A stretch of DNA of 64,000 nt from Gammaproteobacteria bacterium (GTDB lineage Bacteria > Pseudomonadota > Gammaproteobacteria > Xanthomonadales > SZUA-36), in the NCBI GenBank assembly GCA_030426265.1, contig JAUHYP010000003.1, forward strand, positions 1-64,000. The letters run 5' to 3'. Position numbers and translations under genes: made by a program. The number at the start of each line of letters is the position of its first letter. Positions within the stretch are counted from its first letter, which is position 1. Under the pieces are notes generated by a model. The model made no database searches. It had not been told where the DNA came from and was given only the letters and a program-made list of their open reading frames with translations. Positions 35,462 through 46,424 of this stretch are shown here, in pieces.

Positions 35462-35935
35462 ATGGCGGGGGATTCTGAGCGGACGCCGGTGCGTCTGCGC
35501 GTGCTCGATGCCCGATTGGGCAGCGAGTTTCCATTACCGGATTACGCCACCGACGGTTCCGCCGGCATGGACCTGCGCGCCATGGTGGATGCGCCCCTGG
35601 ACATCGCACCCGGAGACACCCGGTTGATTCCCACCGGGTTCGCCATGCACGTGGCCGATTCCGGGCTCGCCGCCATCATCCTTCCCCGCTCCGGACTGGG
35701 CCACAAGCACGGCCTGGTGCTGGGCAATCTCGTCGGACTCATCGACAGCGACTACCAGGGGCAGGTCTTCGTCTCCTGCTGGAACCGCTCCACCACGGCC
35801 TTCCGCGTCGAGCCCGGCGCACGCATCGCCCAACTGGTGTTCGTGCCGGTGGTCCAGGCTGCCTGGGAAGTCGTGGACGATTTCGAGGCCTCTGACCGTG
35901 GCGCCGGCGGGTTCGGCCACACCGGGGCGGGCTGA
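35462..35935 (+). CDS. dut: Deoxyuridine 5'-triphosphate nucleotidohydrolase (dUTPase)
   Basis: This 157-residue trimeric enzyme splits dUTP into dUMP and pyrophosphate, keeping uracil out of DNA. The five motifs are present: [10 protein letters not shown] (1), [21 protein letters not shown] (2 and 3, with the catalytic aspartate), [10 protein letters not shown] (4), and the C-terminal [12 protein letters not shown] (5), which closes over the site. A GGGGAG ribosome site precedes the ATG. It leads into algC after two bases, so both are on one transcript. Confidence 0.98.
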   Translation: MAGDSERTPVRLRVLDARLGSEFPLPDYATDGSAGMDLRAMVDAPLDIAPGDTRLIPTGFAMHVADSGLAAIILPRSGLGHKHGLVLGNLVGLIDSDYQGQVFVSCWNRSTTAFRVEPGARIAQLVFVPVVQAAWEVVDDFEASDRGAGGFGHTGAG

Positions 35936-35937
35936 GC

Positions 35938-38634
35938 ATGGCGCGCCGTACACTCGCGGACATCGTCGGGACCCGTTCCCCGGCCAACAGCATGCTCGCC
36001 GCGCCCTGGCCCTATCTGCTGTCCGGTTCCATCATCGTGATCGTTGCGGCCCTGTTCATGATCATGGGCACCACCGATGAATCCCGATCGGACAAGGCGC
36101 GCAACGAGGCCCGCCAGTCCGTCGACCAGATGAGTCGCGTTGTCCAGGAAATCCAGGAACTGCTGCAGAACGGCACGGTCCAGGCCCTGGCGGAACGGGC
36201 CCTCGCGGGTGAACCGGTCAGTGCGACATTGCTGGCCGAGACCCGGAACCTGATCCCCGAGGTCACCGACGTGCACGTCTACAGGCCGGACGTGTTCATG
36301 ATGGATCTCGACCTGCTGGGCGACAACGGCTTCATTCTGCTGGACATCATGGCTGCGGCCGTTGAAGAGGAACGCTCCCCGGTCCAGATCATCGAGGACG
36401 ATGGCCTGAAATACCTCGCCGGTGGTTCGGCCATCGGCCGCGCCATCCAGGGCAAGGGCTTCCTGGTGGTCTACCTCGACCCGACCTACCTGCTGAACCT
36501 GTTCAACATCGCCGAGCCCGCCGCCGGTTACATCGGGCTCGAACACGCCACCGGCGCCAATGCCCCCGTCAAGCTCAAGGAAATCGGCGGCGGCATCCCC
36601 GCCGGGCACAGCATGCAGCGCGTCCCGGTGCCCGGATCCATGCTGCAGGTGGTGTACCCGGCCAGCCGCCAGGACAGCCTGGTCGGCGGCAGGGAACAGA
36701 CCGTGCTCCTGATCCTCGGCGCCCTGTTGCTGGGCTTTGGTCTGTACCGGCACCGGGTGTTGCACAAGAAGCTGCCTCCCGCGGAGACCATGCCCGAGCG
36801 TTTCGTCACCCTGCGCGAGCGCGATCGTGGAACGGCCGGGCGTCCGCCCACGCTGGCGGACCATCGCCGCGAGCCCGCCCTGGGCCCGCCCGAGCCGAAG
36901 CAGCCTCCGGCCAGGCCCGCGACCAAGCCGCTGACGCCCCAGACCCGGGAGGTCGACCTGGACCGCCCGACCCGCCCGACGGGCTTCGACCGCCCGGCCG
37001 ATTCGCCCTTTGTCGGACGGATTTCCCAGCCGGCGTCTTCAGATGCGGATGAACTCCCGCCCTCGTTGCGCCCTGCGGCGGAAGAAGCGCCGGCGGCAAC
37101 CGTCCAATCGACCCCGCCGGGCCAGCCGCCGGCAGGGGATGACGAACCGCCATCCCTGCGGCCACGCAAGGACGGCGACGCGACGAAGCCCGCCATTGCC
37201 GGCGGCGTGGCGGGCGCTTCCGTGCCCAATGACCCATCCCCGGAGCAGGGTGCCGCCGCCGTCACCCTGAAGAGCGAGATCTTCCGGGCCTACGACATTC
37301 GCGGCGTGGTCGGGAAGACCCTGGACCGCAGCGTCGCCTACCAGATCGGCCAGTCCATCGGCAGCCACGCGCGCGACGGCCTCGCCAACATCGTGGTGGT
37401 GGGCCGGGACGGGCGCCATTCCGGCCCGGAGCTCGCCGAAGGTCTGGTGGAGGGCCTGCGAGCGGCCGGCTGCAACGTCATCGACATCGGCGTGGTGCCC
37501 ACCGGGGTGCTGTACTGGGCCGCCTGGGAGCTGGCCAAGGGCACCGGTGTGATGGTCACCGGCAGCCACAATCCGCCGGACTACAACGGCTTCAAGATCA
37601 TGGTGGGCGGCCACACCCTCGCCGGCGATGACATTTTCCAGTTGTTCGAGCGGATCCGGTCCGGGAATTTGCGGACCGGGAAAGGCCTGGTGCACCGTGA
37701 AGACGTGCTCGAGGGTTACCTGGACCGCATCGCCAACGACATCCAGCTCGCCCGCCCCCTGAAGGTGGTGGCCGATTGCGGCAATGGCGTCGGCGGTGTC
37801 TGTGCGATCGAAGTGCTGCGGGCCATCGGCGCCGAGGTCATTCCGCTGTACGAGGACGTCGACGGCGACTTCCCGAACCACCACCCCGATCCCAGCGAAC
37901 CGGAAAACCTGCGTGACCTGATCGAATCGGTGCGAATGACCGGCGCCGACCTGGGCCTGGCCTTCGACGGGGACGCCGACCGCCTGGGCGTGGTCACGCC
38001 GGCCGGGCAGATCGTGTTCGCCGACCGCGTGATGATGCTGTATGCGCGGGAAGTGCTGTCCCGCAAACCCGGTTCCACGATCATCTACGACGTCAAGTGC
38101 ACCGGCCATCTCGACACCGTGATTCGCAAGGCCGGTGGCGAGCCCGAGATGTACAAGACGGGCCACTCGCTGATGAAGAACCGCATGAAGGAAATCGGCG
38201 CGCCGCTGGCGGGCGAGATGAGCGGCCACTTCTTCTTCGAGGACCGCTGGTACGGCTTCGACTGCGGCATCTATTCCGCCTGTCGCCTGCTGGAGATTCT
38301 CGCCACGAAGGAGGAGGCGCCGGAAGACGTGTTCGCCGCGCTGCCCGACTCGGTGAGCACGCCCGAGCTCAAGGTGCACCTGGCCGAGGGTGAAAATCAC
38401 CCGTTCATCGAGCGCTTCAAGGAAGCCGCCGAGTTTCCGGGCGCGCGCGTCAGCACCATCGACGGCCTTCGCGCCGACTTCCCCATCGGCTGGGGCCTGG
38501 TGCGGGCGTCCAACACCACGCCCATCCTGGTGCTGCGTTTCGACGCCGAGAGCGAAGGCGCGCTGAAGCGGGTGCAGGAAATCTTCCGTGAGCAGTTGCT
38601 GGCGGTGAAGCCGGACCTGGAGTTGCCGTTCTGA
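35938..38634 (+). CDS. algC: Phosphomannomutase/phosphoglucomutase with membrane-anchored N-terminal extension (AlgC-type)
   Basis: This is an 898-residue protein. Residues about 1-440 form an extension with two membrane helices (PYLLSGSIIVIVAALFMIM, about 25-45, and TVLLILGALLLGFGLY, about 258-274) around a periplasmic domain, then a Pro-rich linker (about 280-440). Residues about 443-898 are the enzyme that interconverts mannose or glucose 1- and 6-phosphates for surface polysaccharide precursors. Its parts include the phosphoserine loop GVMVTGSHNPPDYNG, the metal-binding DGDADRLG, the sugar loop GEMSGHFFFED and the phosphate-binding RASNTTP. A long AlgC form is also known in Pseudomonas. 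dut precedes it by two bases. Confidence 0.94.
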   Translation: MARRTLADIVGTRSPANSMLAAPWPYLLSGSIIVIVAALFMIMGTTDESRSDKARNEARQSVDQMSRVVQEIQELLQNGTVQALAERALAGEPVSATLLAETRNLIPEVTDVHVYRPDVFMMDLDLLGDNGFILLDIMAAAVEEERSPVQIIEDDGLKYLAGGSAIGRAIQGKGFLVVYLDPTYLLNLFNIAEPAAGYIGLEHATGANAPVKLKEIGGGIPAGHSMQRVPVPGSMLQVVYPASRQDSLVGGREQTVLLILGALLLGFGLYRHRVLHKKLPPAETMPERFVTLRERDRGTAGRPPTLADHRREPALGPPEPKQPPARPATKPLTPQTREVDLDRPTRPTGFDRPADSPFVGRISQPASSDADELPPSLRPAAEEAPAATVQSTPPGQPPAGDDEPPSLRPRKDGDATKPAIAGGVAGASVPNDPSPEQGAAAVTLKSEIFRAYDIRGVVGKTLDRSVAYQIGQSIGSHARDGLANIVVVGRDGRHSGPELAEGLVEGLRAAGCNVIDIGVVPTGVLYWAAWELAKGTGVMVTGSHNPPDYNGFKIMVGGHTLAGDDIFQLFERIRSGNLRTGKGLVHREDVLEGYLDRIANDIQLARPLKVVADCGNGVGGVCAIEVLRAIGAEVIPLYEDVDGDFPNHHPDPSEPENLRDLIESVRMTGADLGLAFDGDADRLGVVTPAGQIVFADRVMMLYAREVLSRKPGSTIIYDVKCTGHLDTVIRKAGGEPEMYKTGHSLMKNRMKEIGAPLAGEMSGHFFFEDRWYGFDCGIYSACRLLEILATKEEAPEDVFAALPDSVSTPELKVHLAEGENHPFIERFKEAAEFPGARVSTIDGLRADFPIGWGLVRASNTTPILVLRFDAESEGALKRVQEIFREQLLAVKPDLELPF

Positions 38635-38705
38635 ACGGCTTGGCGCTGATCGATCCGGGCCCCGGACCTCGTGCGGGTCCTCGACAGGCAGGACCTGCCC
38701 ACAGC

Positions 38706-39095
38706 GTGGCGAAGGGCTTCAAAGGGTCCTGCATGGTCGCCGCTTGGGCGCTGGTGCTGAGCGGCCCCGCCGTGGCCTGGGAGACGGAGAAGGCGCGCGT
38801 GATCACCCGCGACGCGAAGCCGATGGAGTGCATCTCGCGCGTGTCCGTTCGGCAGGTCGATGGCCGGGAAGCCTTCGTCAGCCCGCAGCAGTTCTACCTC
38901 GACCCGGGGCGCCACTCGTTGAGCGGCACCGTCGCGCTCGACACCCGCTACTGCCCGGTGGGACCGGGCAACGAGTACGCCGCCGTCGCGCCCCTGGAGG
39001 CGGACTTCGAGGCCGGCAAGACCTACTTCCTTGGCTTCGACCACAGCGCGCCCGACCGGGCGGAGTGGTCGCTGGTGGTCTGGAAGGTGGAGTGA
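38706..39095 (+). CDS. Secreted protein of unknown function
   Basis: This 129-residue protein has a signal peptide (GSCMVAAWALVLSGPAVAW) when started from the GTG at 38706; the ORF-track TTG at 38640 adds an unlikely leader, and an ATG at 38733 is an alternative. The mature part has a likely disulfide pair (MECISRV and TRYCPVG) and a strand pattern suggesting a small beta-sandwich (FYLDPGRHSLSGTVALD, KTYFLGFDHSAPDRAEW). The form resembles small domains that bind or stabilise envelope partners, but no family is recognised. The stop codon is one end of a palindrome shared with convergent gshA. Confidence 0.5.
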   Translation: MAKGFKGSCMVAAWALVLSGPAVAWETEKARVITRDAKPMECISRVSVRQVDGREAFVSPQQFYLDPGRHSLSGTVALDTRYCPVGPGNEYAAVAPLEADFEAGKTYFLGFDHSAPDRAEWSLVVWKVE

Positions 39096-39110
39096 GGGCG
39101 CCCGCCCTCA
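39093..39110. terminator. Palindrome spanning both stop codons of a convergent pair
   Basis: TGAGGGCG-CC-CGCCCTCA is a perfect 8-base inverted repeat. The left TGA is the stop of the secreted-protein gene and the right TCA is the gshA stop. The 12-base gap between the genes lies entirely inside it. Same design as at 10054-10075. Confidence 0.6.
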
Positions 39111-40472
39111 GTAGGCGAAATCCCTGAACACCGGGTCCACTGACCCGCCCCATTCGTTTTCGAACAATTCGAGCTTCCGGTCGGCCGGTGTGAGGCCGGT
39201 TTCGGCGGTTTCCTGCAGGGGCGAGAGAAAGCCCGTTTCGTTGTCCCCGGCCGCGTCCAGGCGGTTACGGGCCGCCAGGCCGTCATGGGCCAGGCGCAGC
39301 AGTTCCAGCGCGATTTCGCGCAGGTCTCGTCCGCGAATCACCGCCCGCAGCCCGAGACGGGCCGCGTCACGCCGCAGTTGCAAACGCTCGTCCAGGCTCC
39401 AGGTGGCGGCGAGGTCCCAGGCCGCATCCAGGCTGGGGCCGTGATACAGCAGGCCGGCCCAGAACGCGGGCAGGGCGCAGAGCCGCCGCCAGGGGCCGCC
39501 GTCGGCGCCGCGCATCTCCAGGAACCGCTTCAGCCGCACTTCGGGGAAGGCGGTGGTCAGGTGATCCTCCCAGTCCTTCAGCGTCGGCTTCTCACCCGGC
39601 AGGGCGGGCAGTTTCGCGTCCAGGAAATCACGGAAGGACTGGCCGGAGGCGTCGACATAGCGGTCGCCGCGCTTCACGAAGTACATGGGTACGTCCAGCA
39701 TGTAGTCCACGTAGCGTTCGAAGCCCATGTCCCCCTCGAACACCCAGGGCAGCATGCCGGTGCGGTCCGGATCGGTGTCCTCCCAGACGTGGGAGCGATA
39801 ACTGAGGTAACCGCAGGGCCGGCCTTCGACGAAAGGCGAATTGGCGAACAGGGCCGTGGCCACCGGCTGCAGCGCCAGGGAGGTGCGGAACTTGCGCACC
39901 ATGTCGGCCTCTGACTCGAAGTCGAGGTTGACCTGCACGGTGCAGGTGCGGCTCATCATGTCCAGGCCCATGGTTCCGACCTTCGGCATGTAGTTGCGCA
40001 TGATCCGGTAGCGGGACTTGGGCATCCACTGCATGTCCTCCCGGGCCCATTTCGGGTGGAAGCCCATGCCGAGAAAGGCGACGCCCAGGGGGTCGCAGAC
40101 GGCCTTGACCTGGGCCAGGTGTGTGTTGACCTCCCGGCAGGTCATGTGGAGGTCGTCCAGCAGAGCGCCGCTGAGTTCCAGCTGGCCGCCGGGCTCGAGG
40201 GTGATGGAGGCGCCCGTGTCGTCCAGCAGGGCGATGATGTTGCCGTCCTCCACCTGCGGCCGCCAGTCGAACTGGGTGGCCATGCCGCTGAGCACGGCGC
40301 TGATCCCCCGCGGGCCGTCGTAGGGCAGCGGGCGCAGGTCGTCGCGGGTGAATCCGAACTTCTCGTGCTCCGTGCCCAGGCGCCACGCATCGCGTGGTTT
40401 GCAGCCGGAAGCCAGGTACTCGACGAGCTCGCGGCGGTGCTCGATCACCGCGCTGGATGCCTGTCCCCCCAA
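39108..40472 (-). CDS. gshA: Glutamate-cysteine ligase (plant/alphaproteobacterial type)
   Basis: This 454-residue enzyme makes gamma-glutamylcysteine, the first step of glutathione synthesis. It belongs to the GCS2-related class with [22 protein letters not shown] near the N-terminus, [35 protein letters not shown], the long [21 protein letters not shown], and a C-terminal [23 protein letters not shown] place the start at the TTG at 40472 because AGGAG lies eight bases before it and homology begins just after; the ORF-track start at 40607 adds 45 unrelated residues. A GTG eight codons downstream is an alternative. No gshB in the window. Confidence 0.93.
   Translation of the reverse strand: MGGQASSAVIEHRRELVEYLASGCKPRDAWRLGTEHEKFGFTRDDLRPLPYDGPRGISAVLSGMATQFDWRPQVEDGNIIALLDDTGASITLEPGGQLELSGALLDDLHMTCREVNTHLAQVKAVCDPLGVAFLGMGFHPKWAREDMQWMPKSRYRIMRNYMPKVGTMGLDMMSRTCTVQVNLDFESEADMVRKFRTSLALQPVATALFANSPFVEGRPCGYLSYRSHVWEDTDPDRTGMLPWVFEGDMGFERYVDYMLDVPMYFVKRGDRYVDASGQSFRDFLDAKLPALPGEKPTLKDWEDHLTTAFPEVRLKRFLEMRGADGGPWRRLCALPAFWAGLLYHGPSLDAAWDLAATWSLDERLQLRRDAARLGLRAVIRGRDLREIALELLRLAHDGLAARNRLDAAGDNETGFLSPLQETAETGLTPADRKLELFENEWGGSVDPVFRDFAY
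40460..40472. repeat. 13-base repeat CCTGTCCCCCCAA, copy 2
   Basis: Second copy of the element at 13021-13033. On the minus strand TTGGGGGGACAGG covers the proposed gshA start codon. Confidence 0.4.
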
Positions 40473-40701
40473 GGCCGGGTCTCCTGAATACGAAGGATGG
40501 ATTAGGATAAACCATATCGATGGCGAACCGCGCGGCCCCGCACGCATGATGGGACGCATGATGGACCCCGGGTACGGGGGTGCTTGGACAACCCGCGGGG
40601 CAGCCACCCGTCGCGCTACCTGGACCTTGGGGGACTAGGGCCTGTTCAGACCGACCCACAATCGCACGCTGACGCGCGCCCTCGCGGGCGGCCCGTCGGG
40701 C

Positions 40702-42519
40702 GTGCTCGCCTGCCTGATGGCGGGCGCCCTGTTGCTCAGCGCCTGCGGCGGGGACGGCGAGGCGCCGCGCGATCGTTCGCGCACTGTCCGCCCCGTGGAC
40801 CTGGTGCTCACCGACGCCGGCCGCCCCGATCCGTCGGTGCTCGCCGTCGAACAGGTGCTGCACCGGGACAACGGCGAGGAGCCGCAGACCCTGGACCCGC
40901 ACCTGGCCGAGGGGGTGCCCGCGGGCAACATCCTGCGCGACCTCTTCGAAGGCCTCACCGCGGAGGGCGCGGACGGACGCGTGGTGCCGGGGGCGGCGAT
41001 GCGCTGGAACATCAGCCGGGACGGGCTCACCTACACCTTCTACCTGCGCCGGGAGGCCACCTGGTCCAACGGCGATCCGCTGCGCGCACAGGACTTCGTC
41101 TGGTCCCTCAGGCGCAGTGCCGACCCGATCACCGCCTCGAACTCCGCCGGCATGCTGCTGCCGATCGAGAATGCCGGGTTGGTGCTCGCCGGCCAAAGGC
41201 CGCCCGAGGACCTGGGCGTGGAGGCGCTGGACGAGTTCACCCTGCAGATCCGCCTCGCGGATCCGACGCCGTACTTCCTGTCCCTGCTCAGCCACCCGTC
41301 CACCTATCCGCTGCACCGCGAGAGCCTGGAGCGCCACGGCGATCGCTTCTCCCGCCCCGGCAACCTCGTCTCCAACGGGGCCTTCGTGCTGGACCGCTGG
41401 CGGGTGCGCTCGCGCATCGAACTCGTGCGGAACGAGCGCTACTGGGATGCGGACAACACGTTGCTGGAGCGGGTGGTCTACTACCCCCTGGAGGACCTCT
41501 CCACCTCGCTCAAGCAGTTTCGTTCCGGCAAGCTGCACTGGACCTACGAGGTGCCCAACAACCAGTTCGACTGGCTGCGCCGGCACTACGCGGACGAGCT
41601 GGTCGTCAGTCCCTGGCTGGGCTCGTACTTCTTCGGCTTCAACCTCACCCGCGAACCCTTCATCGAAAGCCCGCAGTTGCGCCGTGCGCTGGTGCTGGCG
41701 ATCGACCGTGAACTGATCACGGAAAAAGTGACGCAGTTCGGCGAGGCGCCGTCCTTCACCCTGGTGCCGCCCGGTGTGGGGGACTACGTGTCGCCGGTGC
41801 CGGAGTACGCCACCTGGACGCAGGAAGAACGCGAAGCCGAGGCCCGTCGTCTCTATGCGGCGGCCGGGTACACCGAGTCCGACCCGCTGCGCATCGAGAT
41901 TCGCTACAACACCAGCGAAAACCACAAGAAAGTCGCCCTGGCGCTGGCCTCGCTCTGGAAACAGGTGCTCGGCGTCCAGGCCACGCTGGTGAACGAGGAA
42001 TGGAAGGTGTTTCTCCAGAACCGTTCGCAGCGCGTGCTGACCCAGGTGTTCCGCGCCGGATGGATCGGTGATTACGCCGACCCCTACAGCTTCCTGCAGC
42101 TGTTCCGCACCGGTGACGGGCAGAATGATTTCGGGTTCAGTGACTCGCTGTATGATTCCCTCCTGCAACAGATCGCCGCCGAACGCATCCCGGCGCGGCG
42201 TCGCCGGCTGATGCAGGAAGCCGAGCGCGTGCTGCTGGAGGACCTGCCGATCATTCCGGTGTACACCTACGTGACCAAGCGACTCGTGGACCCGCACCTG
42301 CGCGGCTGGGACCACAACGTCATGGACCACCACCCCAGCAAGCACATGTTCCTGCTCCGCTCCCGGCCGGCGGCGGACCCGGCGCCGGCGGTCGCGCCCG
42401 CGGAGGCGTCCGGCCCCGAGCCCACGCCCGGGCCCACGCCAGAGCCCACGCCCGAGCCCGATGCGCCGCCGCCGGAAATCGACGCTGCGACGGCCCTGGA
42501 TGCAGGCGACGGCGGATGA
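40702..42519 (+). CDS. oppA: Oligopeptide ABC transporter substrate-binding lipoprotein
   Basis: This 605-residue protein captures peptides for the Opp transporter. The signal segment ends GALLLSAC (lipidated cysteine about residue 15). The SBP_bac_5 body has the typical NGEEPQTLDPHLAEGVPAGN start, DGLTYTFYLRREATWSNGD, FTLQIRLADPTPYFLSLLS and GYTESDPLRIEIRYNT. The C-terminus carries an unusual Pro/Glu/Thr tail with PEPTPG-like repeats (about residues 570-590). The start is the GTG at 40702, since the frame is closed by TAG upstream and no ATG fits better. It is the first gene of the operon oppABCDF and overlaps oppB by four bases. Confidence 0.95.
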   Translation: MLACLMAGALLLSACGGDGEAPRDRSRTVRPVDLVLTDAGRPDPSVLAVEQVLHRDNGEEPQTLDPHLAEGVPAGNILRDLFEGLTAEGADGRVVPGAAMRWNISRDGLTYTFYLRREATWSNGDPLRAQDFVWSLRRSADPITASNSAGMLLPIENAGLVLAGQRPPEDLGVEALDEFTLQIRLADPTPYFLSLLSHPSTYPLHRESLERHGDRFSRPGNLVSNGAFVLDRWRVRSRIELVRNERYWDADNTLLERVVYYPLEDLSTSLKQFRSGKLHWTYEVPNNQFDWLRRHYADELVVSPWLGSYFFGFNLTREPFIESPQLRRALVLAIDRELITEKVTQFGEAPSFTLVPPGVGDYVSPVPEYATWTQEEREAEARRLYAAAGYTESDPLRIEIRYNTSENHKKVALALASLWKQVLGVQATLVNEEWKVFLQNRSQRVLTQVFRAGWIGDYADPYSFLQLFRTGDGQNDFGFSDSLYDSLLQQIAAERIPARRRRLMQEAERVLLEDLPIIPVYTYVTKRLVDPHLRGWDHNVMDHHPSKHMFLLRSRPAADPAPAVAPAEASGPEPTPGPTPEPTPEPDAPPPEIDAATALDAGDGG

Positions 42520-43460
42520 CCCTGGACCAGAGCTTCGTTCGCCACATCACCCGGCGCCTGCTCAGCGTGCTGCCGACGCTGCTCATGCTCATCACCGTGG
42601 TGTTCTTCCTGGTTCGCGTGGCGCCGGGCGGGCCCTTCGACAGCGAAAAGGCGCTGCCGCCGGAAATCCAGGCCAACCTCGAGGCCAAGTACCACCTCGA
42701 CGAGCCCCTGCTGCAGCAGTATTTCCGCTACCTGGGCCAGATCCTGGTGCTCGATTTCGGCCCGTCCTTCCAGTACAAGGACTGGACGGTCAACGAGCTC
42801 ATCGCCCAGGGCTTTCCCGTTTCCCTCACCATCGGCGCCCTGGCCATGCTGCTGGGCTTCGTGCTGGGCGTGAGCATCGGCGTGGGCGCCGCGCTGCGGC
42901 AGAACTCGGCGGCCGATTTTTCCACCATGGGTTTCGCCATGCTGGGGGTGTCCATACCCAACTTCGTGGTCGCGCCGTTGCTGATCCTGCTGTTCGCGGT
43001 GTACGGCGGCTGGTTGCCTGCCGGGGGCTGGGACTGGACCTGGCAGAGCGCCGTGCTGCCGGTGGTCACCCTGGCCCTGCCGGTGATCGCCTACATCGCC
43101 CGGCTGATGCGCGGCAGCATGATCGAGGTGCTGCACAGCAATTTCATCCGCACGGCGCGGGCCAAGGGGCTGCCGGAGCGGCAGGTCATCCTGCGCCATG
43201 CGCTGAAGCCGGCGCTTTTGCCGGTCATCTCCTACATGGGCCCGGCCACGGCCGCGCTGATCACGGGCTCGGTGGTGGTGGAGCGGATCTTCTCCATACC
43301 GGGGCTCGGCAGCTATTTCGTGCAGGGCGCGCTGAACCGCGACTACACCCTGGTCATGGGCGTGGTGCTGTTCTACGGCGTGCTGATCATCGCCCTGAAC
43401 TTCATCGTCGACCTGCTCTATTCCATCCTCAACCCGAAGATCGCCTATGAAGAGCTCTGA
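42516..43460 (+). CDS. oppB: Oligopeptide ABC transporter permease OppB
   Basis: This 314-residue inner-membrane permease has six transmembrane helices (for example SVLPTLLMLITVVFFLV near 15-31, LTIGALAMLLGFVLGVSI near 105-122, and VVLFYGVLIIALNFIVDLLY near the end). The DppB/OppB-type loop VNELIAQGFPVSLTIGALA is present, along with the coupling segment NFIRTARAKGLPERQVILRHALKPALLPV. It forms the translocation path with OppC. The start overlaps oppA by four bases (ATGA) and the end overlaps oppC by 14 bases. Confidence 0.96.
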   Translation: MTLDQSFVRHITRRLLSVLPTLLMLITVVFFLVRVAPGGPFDSEKALPPEIQANLEAKYHLDEPLLQQYFRYLGQILVLDFGPSFQYKDWTVNELIAQGFPVSLTIGALAMLLGFVLGVSIGVGAALRQNSAADFSTMGFAMLGVSIPNFVVAPLLILLFAVYGGWLPAGGWDWTWQSAVLPVVTLALPVIAYIARLMRGSMIEVLHSNFIRTARAKGLPERQVILRHALKPALLPVISYMGPATAALITGSVVVERIFSIPGLGSYFVQGALNRDYTLVMGVVLFYGVLIIALNFIVDLLYSILNPKIAYEEL

Positions 43461-44388
43461 GGCGACCACGGCCGGGGTGGGTGCGCCGGCGGCGGAGCTC
43501 GATCCCTTCGAGGCGGCGCTGCACCTGGGCGACGTCAAGGGCCGCTCGCCCTGGGAAGACGCCTGGCACCGGCTGCTGAAGAACCGCGCCGCGGTGACCG
43601 CGGCCATCATCATGGGAGTGATGATCCTGCTGGTGATCATCGGCCCCTGGGTGATTTCCTGGGACATGGACTACACCGACTGGGACCACACCCAATCGGC
43701 GCCCAGCTTCGCCAACGGCCACTGGTTCGGCACCGACGCCGTGGGCCGCGACATCCTGGTGCGGACCCTGGAGGGCGGACGCATCTCGCTGCTGGTGGGC
43801 CTGGTCTCGACCCTGGTCAGCCTGGTGATCGGCGTGAGCTACGGCGCCATTGCCGGCTATTACGGCGGTGTGACCGACCGCGTCATGATGCGGCTGGTGG
43901 ACATCATCTACGCCATGCCCTTCATGTTCTTCGTGATCCTGCTGATGGTGGTGTTCGGCCGCCACATCCTGCTGATCTTCGTCGCGATCGGGGCGGTGAA
44001 CTGGCTGGACATGGCCCGCATCGTGCGCGGCCAGACGCTCTCGCTCAAGCGCATGGAATACGTCGAGGCGGCGCGCGCCTGCGGCGTGGAGAACCGGGAC
44101 ATCATCCGGCGCCACATCGTGCCGAACCTGCTGGGCGTGGTCATGGTGTACGTGACCCTGACCATCCCGCAGGTGATCCTTGTGGAGTCCTTCCTCAGCT
44201 TCCTGGGGCTGGGGGTTCAGGAGCCCATGAGCTCCTGGGGCGCCCTGGTGAGTGACGGTGCGCAGGACATGGAGTCCGCGCCCTGGACCCTGGCCTTTCC
44301 CGCGGCCTTTCTCACCGTGACCCTGTACTGCTTCAACTACATCGGTGACGGCCTGCGCGACGCCCTCGACCCGAAGGACCGCAGCTGA
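43447..44388 (+). CDS. oppC: Oligopeptide ABC transporter permease OppC
   Basis: This 313-residue second permease has an N-terminal cytosolic arm, the OppC_N helix (AAVTAAIIMGVMILLVIIGPW), then the periplasmic HWFGTDAVGRDILVRTLEGGR. The five-helix core follows, with the coupling loop YVEAARACGVENRDIIRRHIVPNLLGV. It pairs with OppB. Its start lies 14 bases inside oppB, and its stop shares the A of TGATG with oppD, so translation of the operon is tightly coupled. Confidence 0.96.
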   Translation: MKSSEATTAGVGAPAAELDPFEAALHLGDVKGRSPWEDAWHRLLKNRAAVTAAIIMGVMILLVIIGPWVISWDMDYTDWDHTQSAPSFANGHWFGTDAVGRDILVRTLEGGRISLLVGLVSTLVSLVIGVSYGAIAGYYGGVTDRVMMRLVDIIYAMPFMFFVILLMVVFGRHILLIFVAIGAVNWLDMARIVRGQTLSLKRMEYVEAARACGVENRDIIRRHIVPNLLGVVMVYVTLTIPQVILVESFLSFLGLGVQEPMSSWGALVSDGAQDMESAPWTLAFPAAFLTVTLYCFNYIGDGLRDALDPKDRS

Positions 44389-45346
44389 TGCCCCTGCTGG
44401 AGGTCAAGGATTTGCACGTGCGCTTCGAGACGCCCGAGGGCGAAGTGCACGCGGTGCGCGGCCTGGATTTCACGCTCGAGCCCGGCGAGGGGCTGGCCAT
44501 CGTCGGTGAATCCGGCTCCGGCAAGACCCAGGCCATGCTGGCCATCCTGGGCCTGCTGGCGGAGAACGGCACGTCTGGCGGACAGGCGCTGTACCAGGGG
44601 GCGGACCTGATGGCCATGGAGCCGCACGAGCTGAACCGGCACCGCGGCCGCGACATCGCGATGATCTTCCAGGACCCGATGACCTCGCTGAACCCCTACC
44701 TCAGCATCGAACGGCAGATGGTGGAGGTGGCCATGCACCACCAGGGCCTGTCGCGCCGCGAGGCGCGGGTACACGCCGTGGAGATGTTGCGGGCCGTGCG
44801 CATCCCGGACCCGGAATCGCGCATCCGCCAGTACCCGCACCAGTTCTCCGGGGGCATGCGCCAGCGCATCCTCATCGCCATGGGCCTGCTGTGCGAGCCG
44901 GACATCCTCATCGCCGACGAGCCGACCACGGCGCTGGACGTGACCGTCCAGGCCCAGATCGCCGGGCTGGTGGAGGAGGTGGTGCAGCGTTCCGGCATGG
45001 CCGCCATCCTGATCACCCACGACCTCGGTGTGGTGGCCGGGGTCAGCGACCGCGTGCTGGTGATGTACGCCGGAGAAATGGTCGAGTACGGCACGGTGGA
45101 GCAGATCTACCGCTCGCCCAGGCACCCGTACACGCGCGGGCTGATCGATTCCGTTCCGCGGCTGGACCGCGCCGACGACGACGCCCTGCACGCCATTCCC
45201 GGAAACCCGCCGAACATGCTGTCGCTGCCCAGCGGCTGCTGCTTTCGCGACCGTTGCAGCCGCGCTTTTGAGGCCTGCGCCGAGGCGCCGGAACTGCGCG
45301 ACGCCGGTGACGGACACCTCAAGCGCTGCCACCTGGAGGAGGCGCC

Positions 45347-45350
<4 letters not shown>
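44388..45350 (+). CDS. oppD: Oligopeptide ABC transporter ATP-binding protein OppD
   Basis: This is a 320-residue ATPase. It has Walker A GESGSGKTQAML (about 40-50), the Q-loop IFQDPMTSLNPY, the signature FSGGMRQRILIAMGL, Walker B DILIADEPTTALDV, the switch histidine in LITHDLGVV, and the oligopeptide-transporter C-terminal segment with clustered cysteines (GCCFRDRCSRAFEACAEAP), which in this family can hold an Fe-S or metal site. It powers peptide import together with OppF. Starts one base inside oppC. Confidence 0.97.
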
Positions 45351-46384
<1,034 letters not shown>

Positions 46385-46424
46385 TGCGCCGAACAGTGCT
46401 CAATCGCCTTTCCGGAACGTTTTC

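Noticed and set aside
39628-42345. 905-residue minus-strand open frame
   Set aside because: It is a shadow of oppA and of gshA in another frame; its composition is typical of an antisense GC-rich frame.
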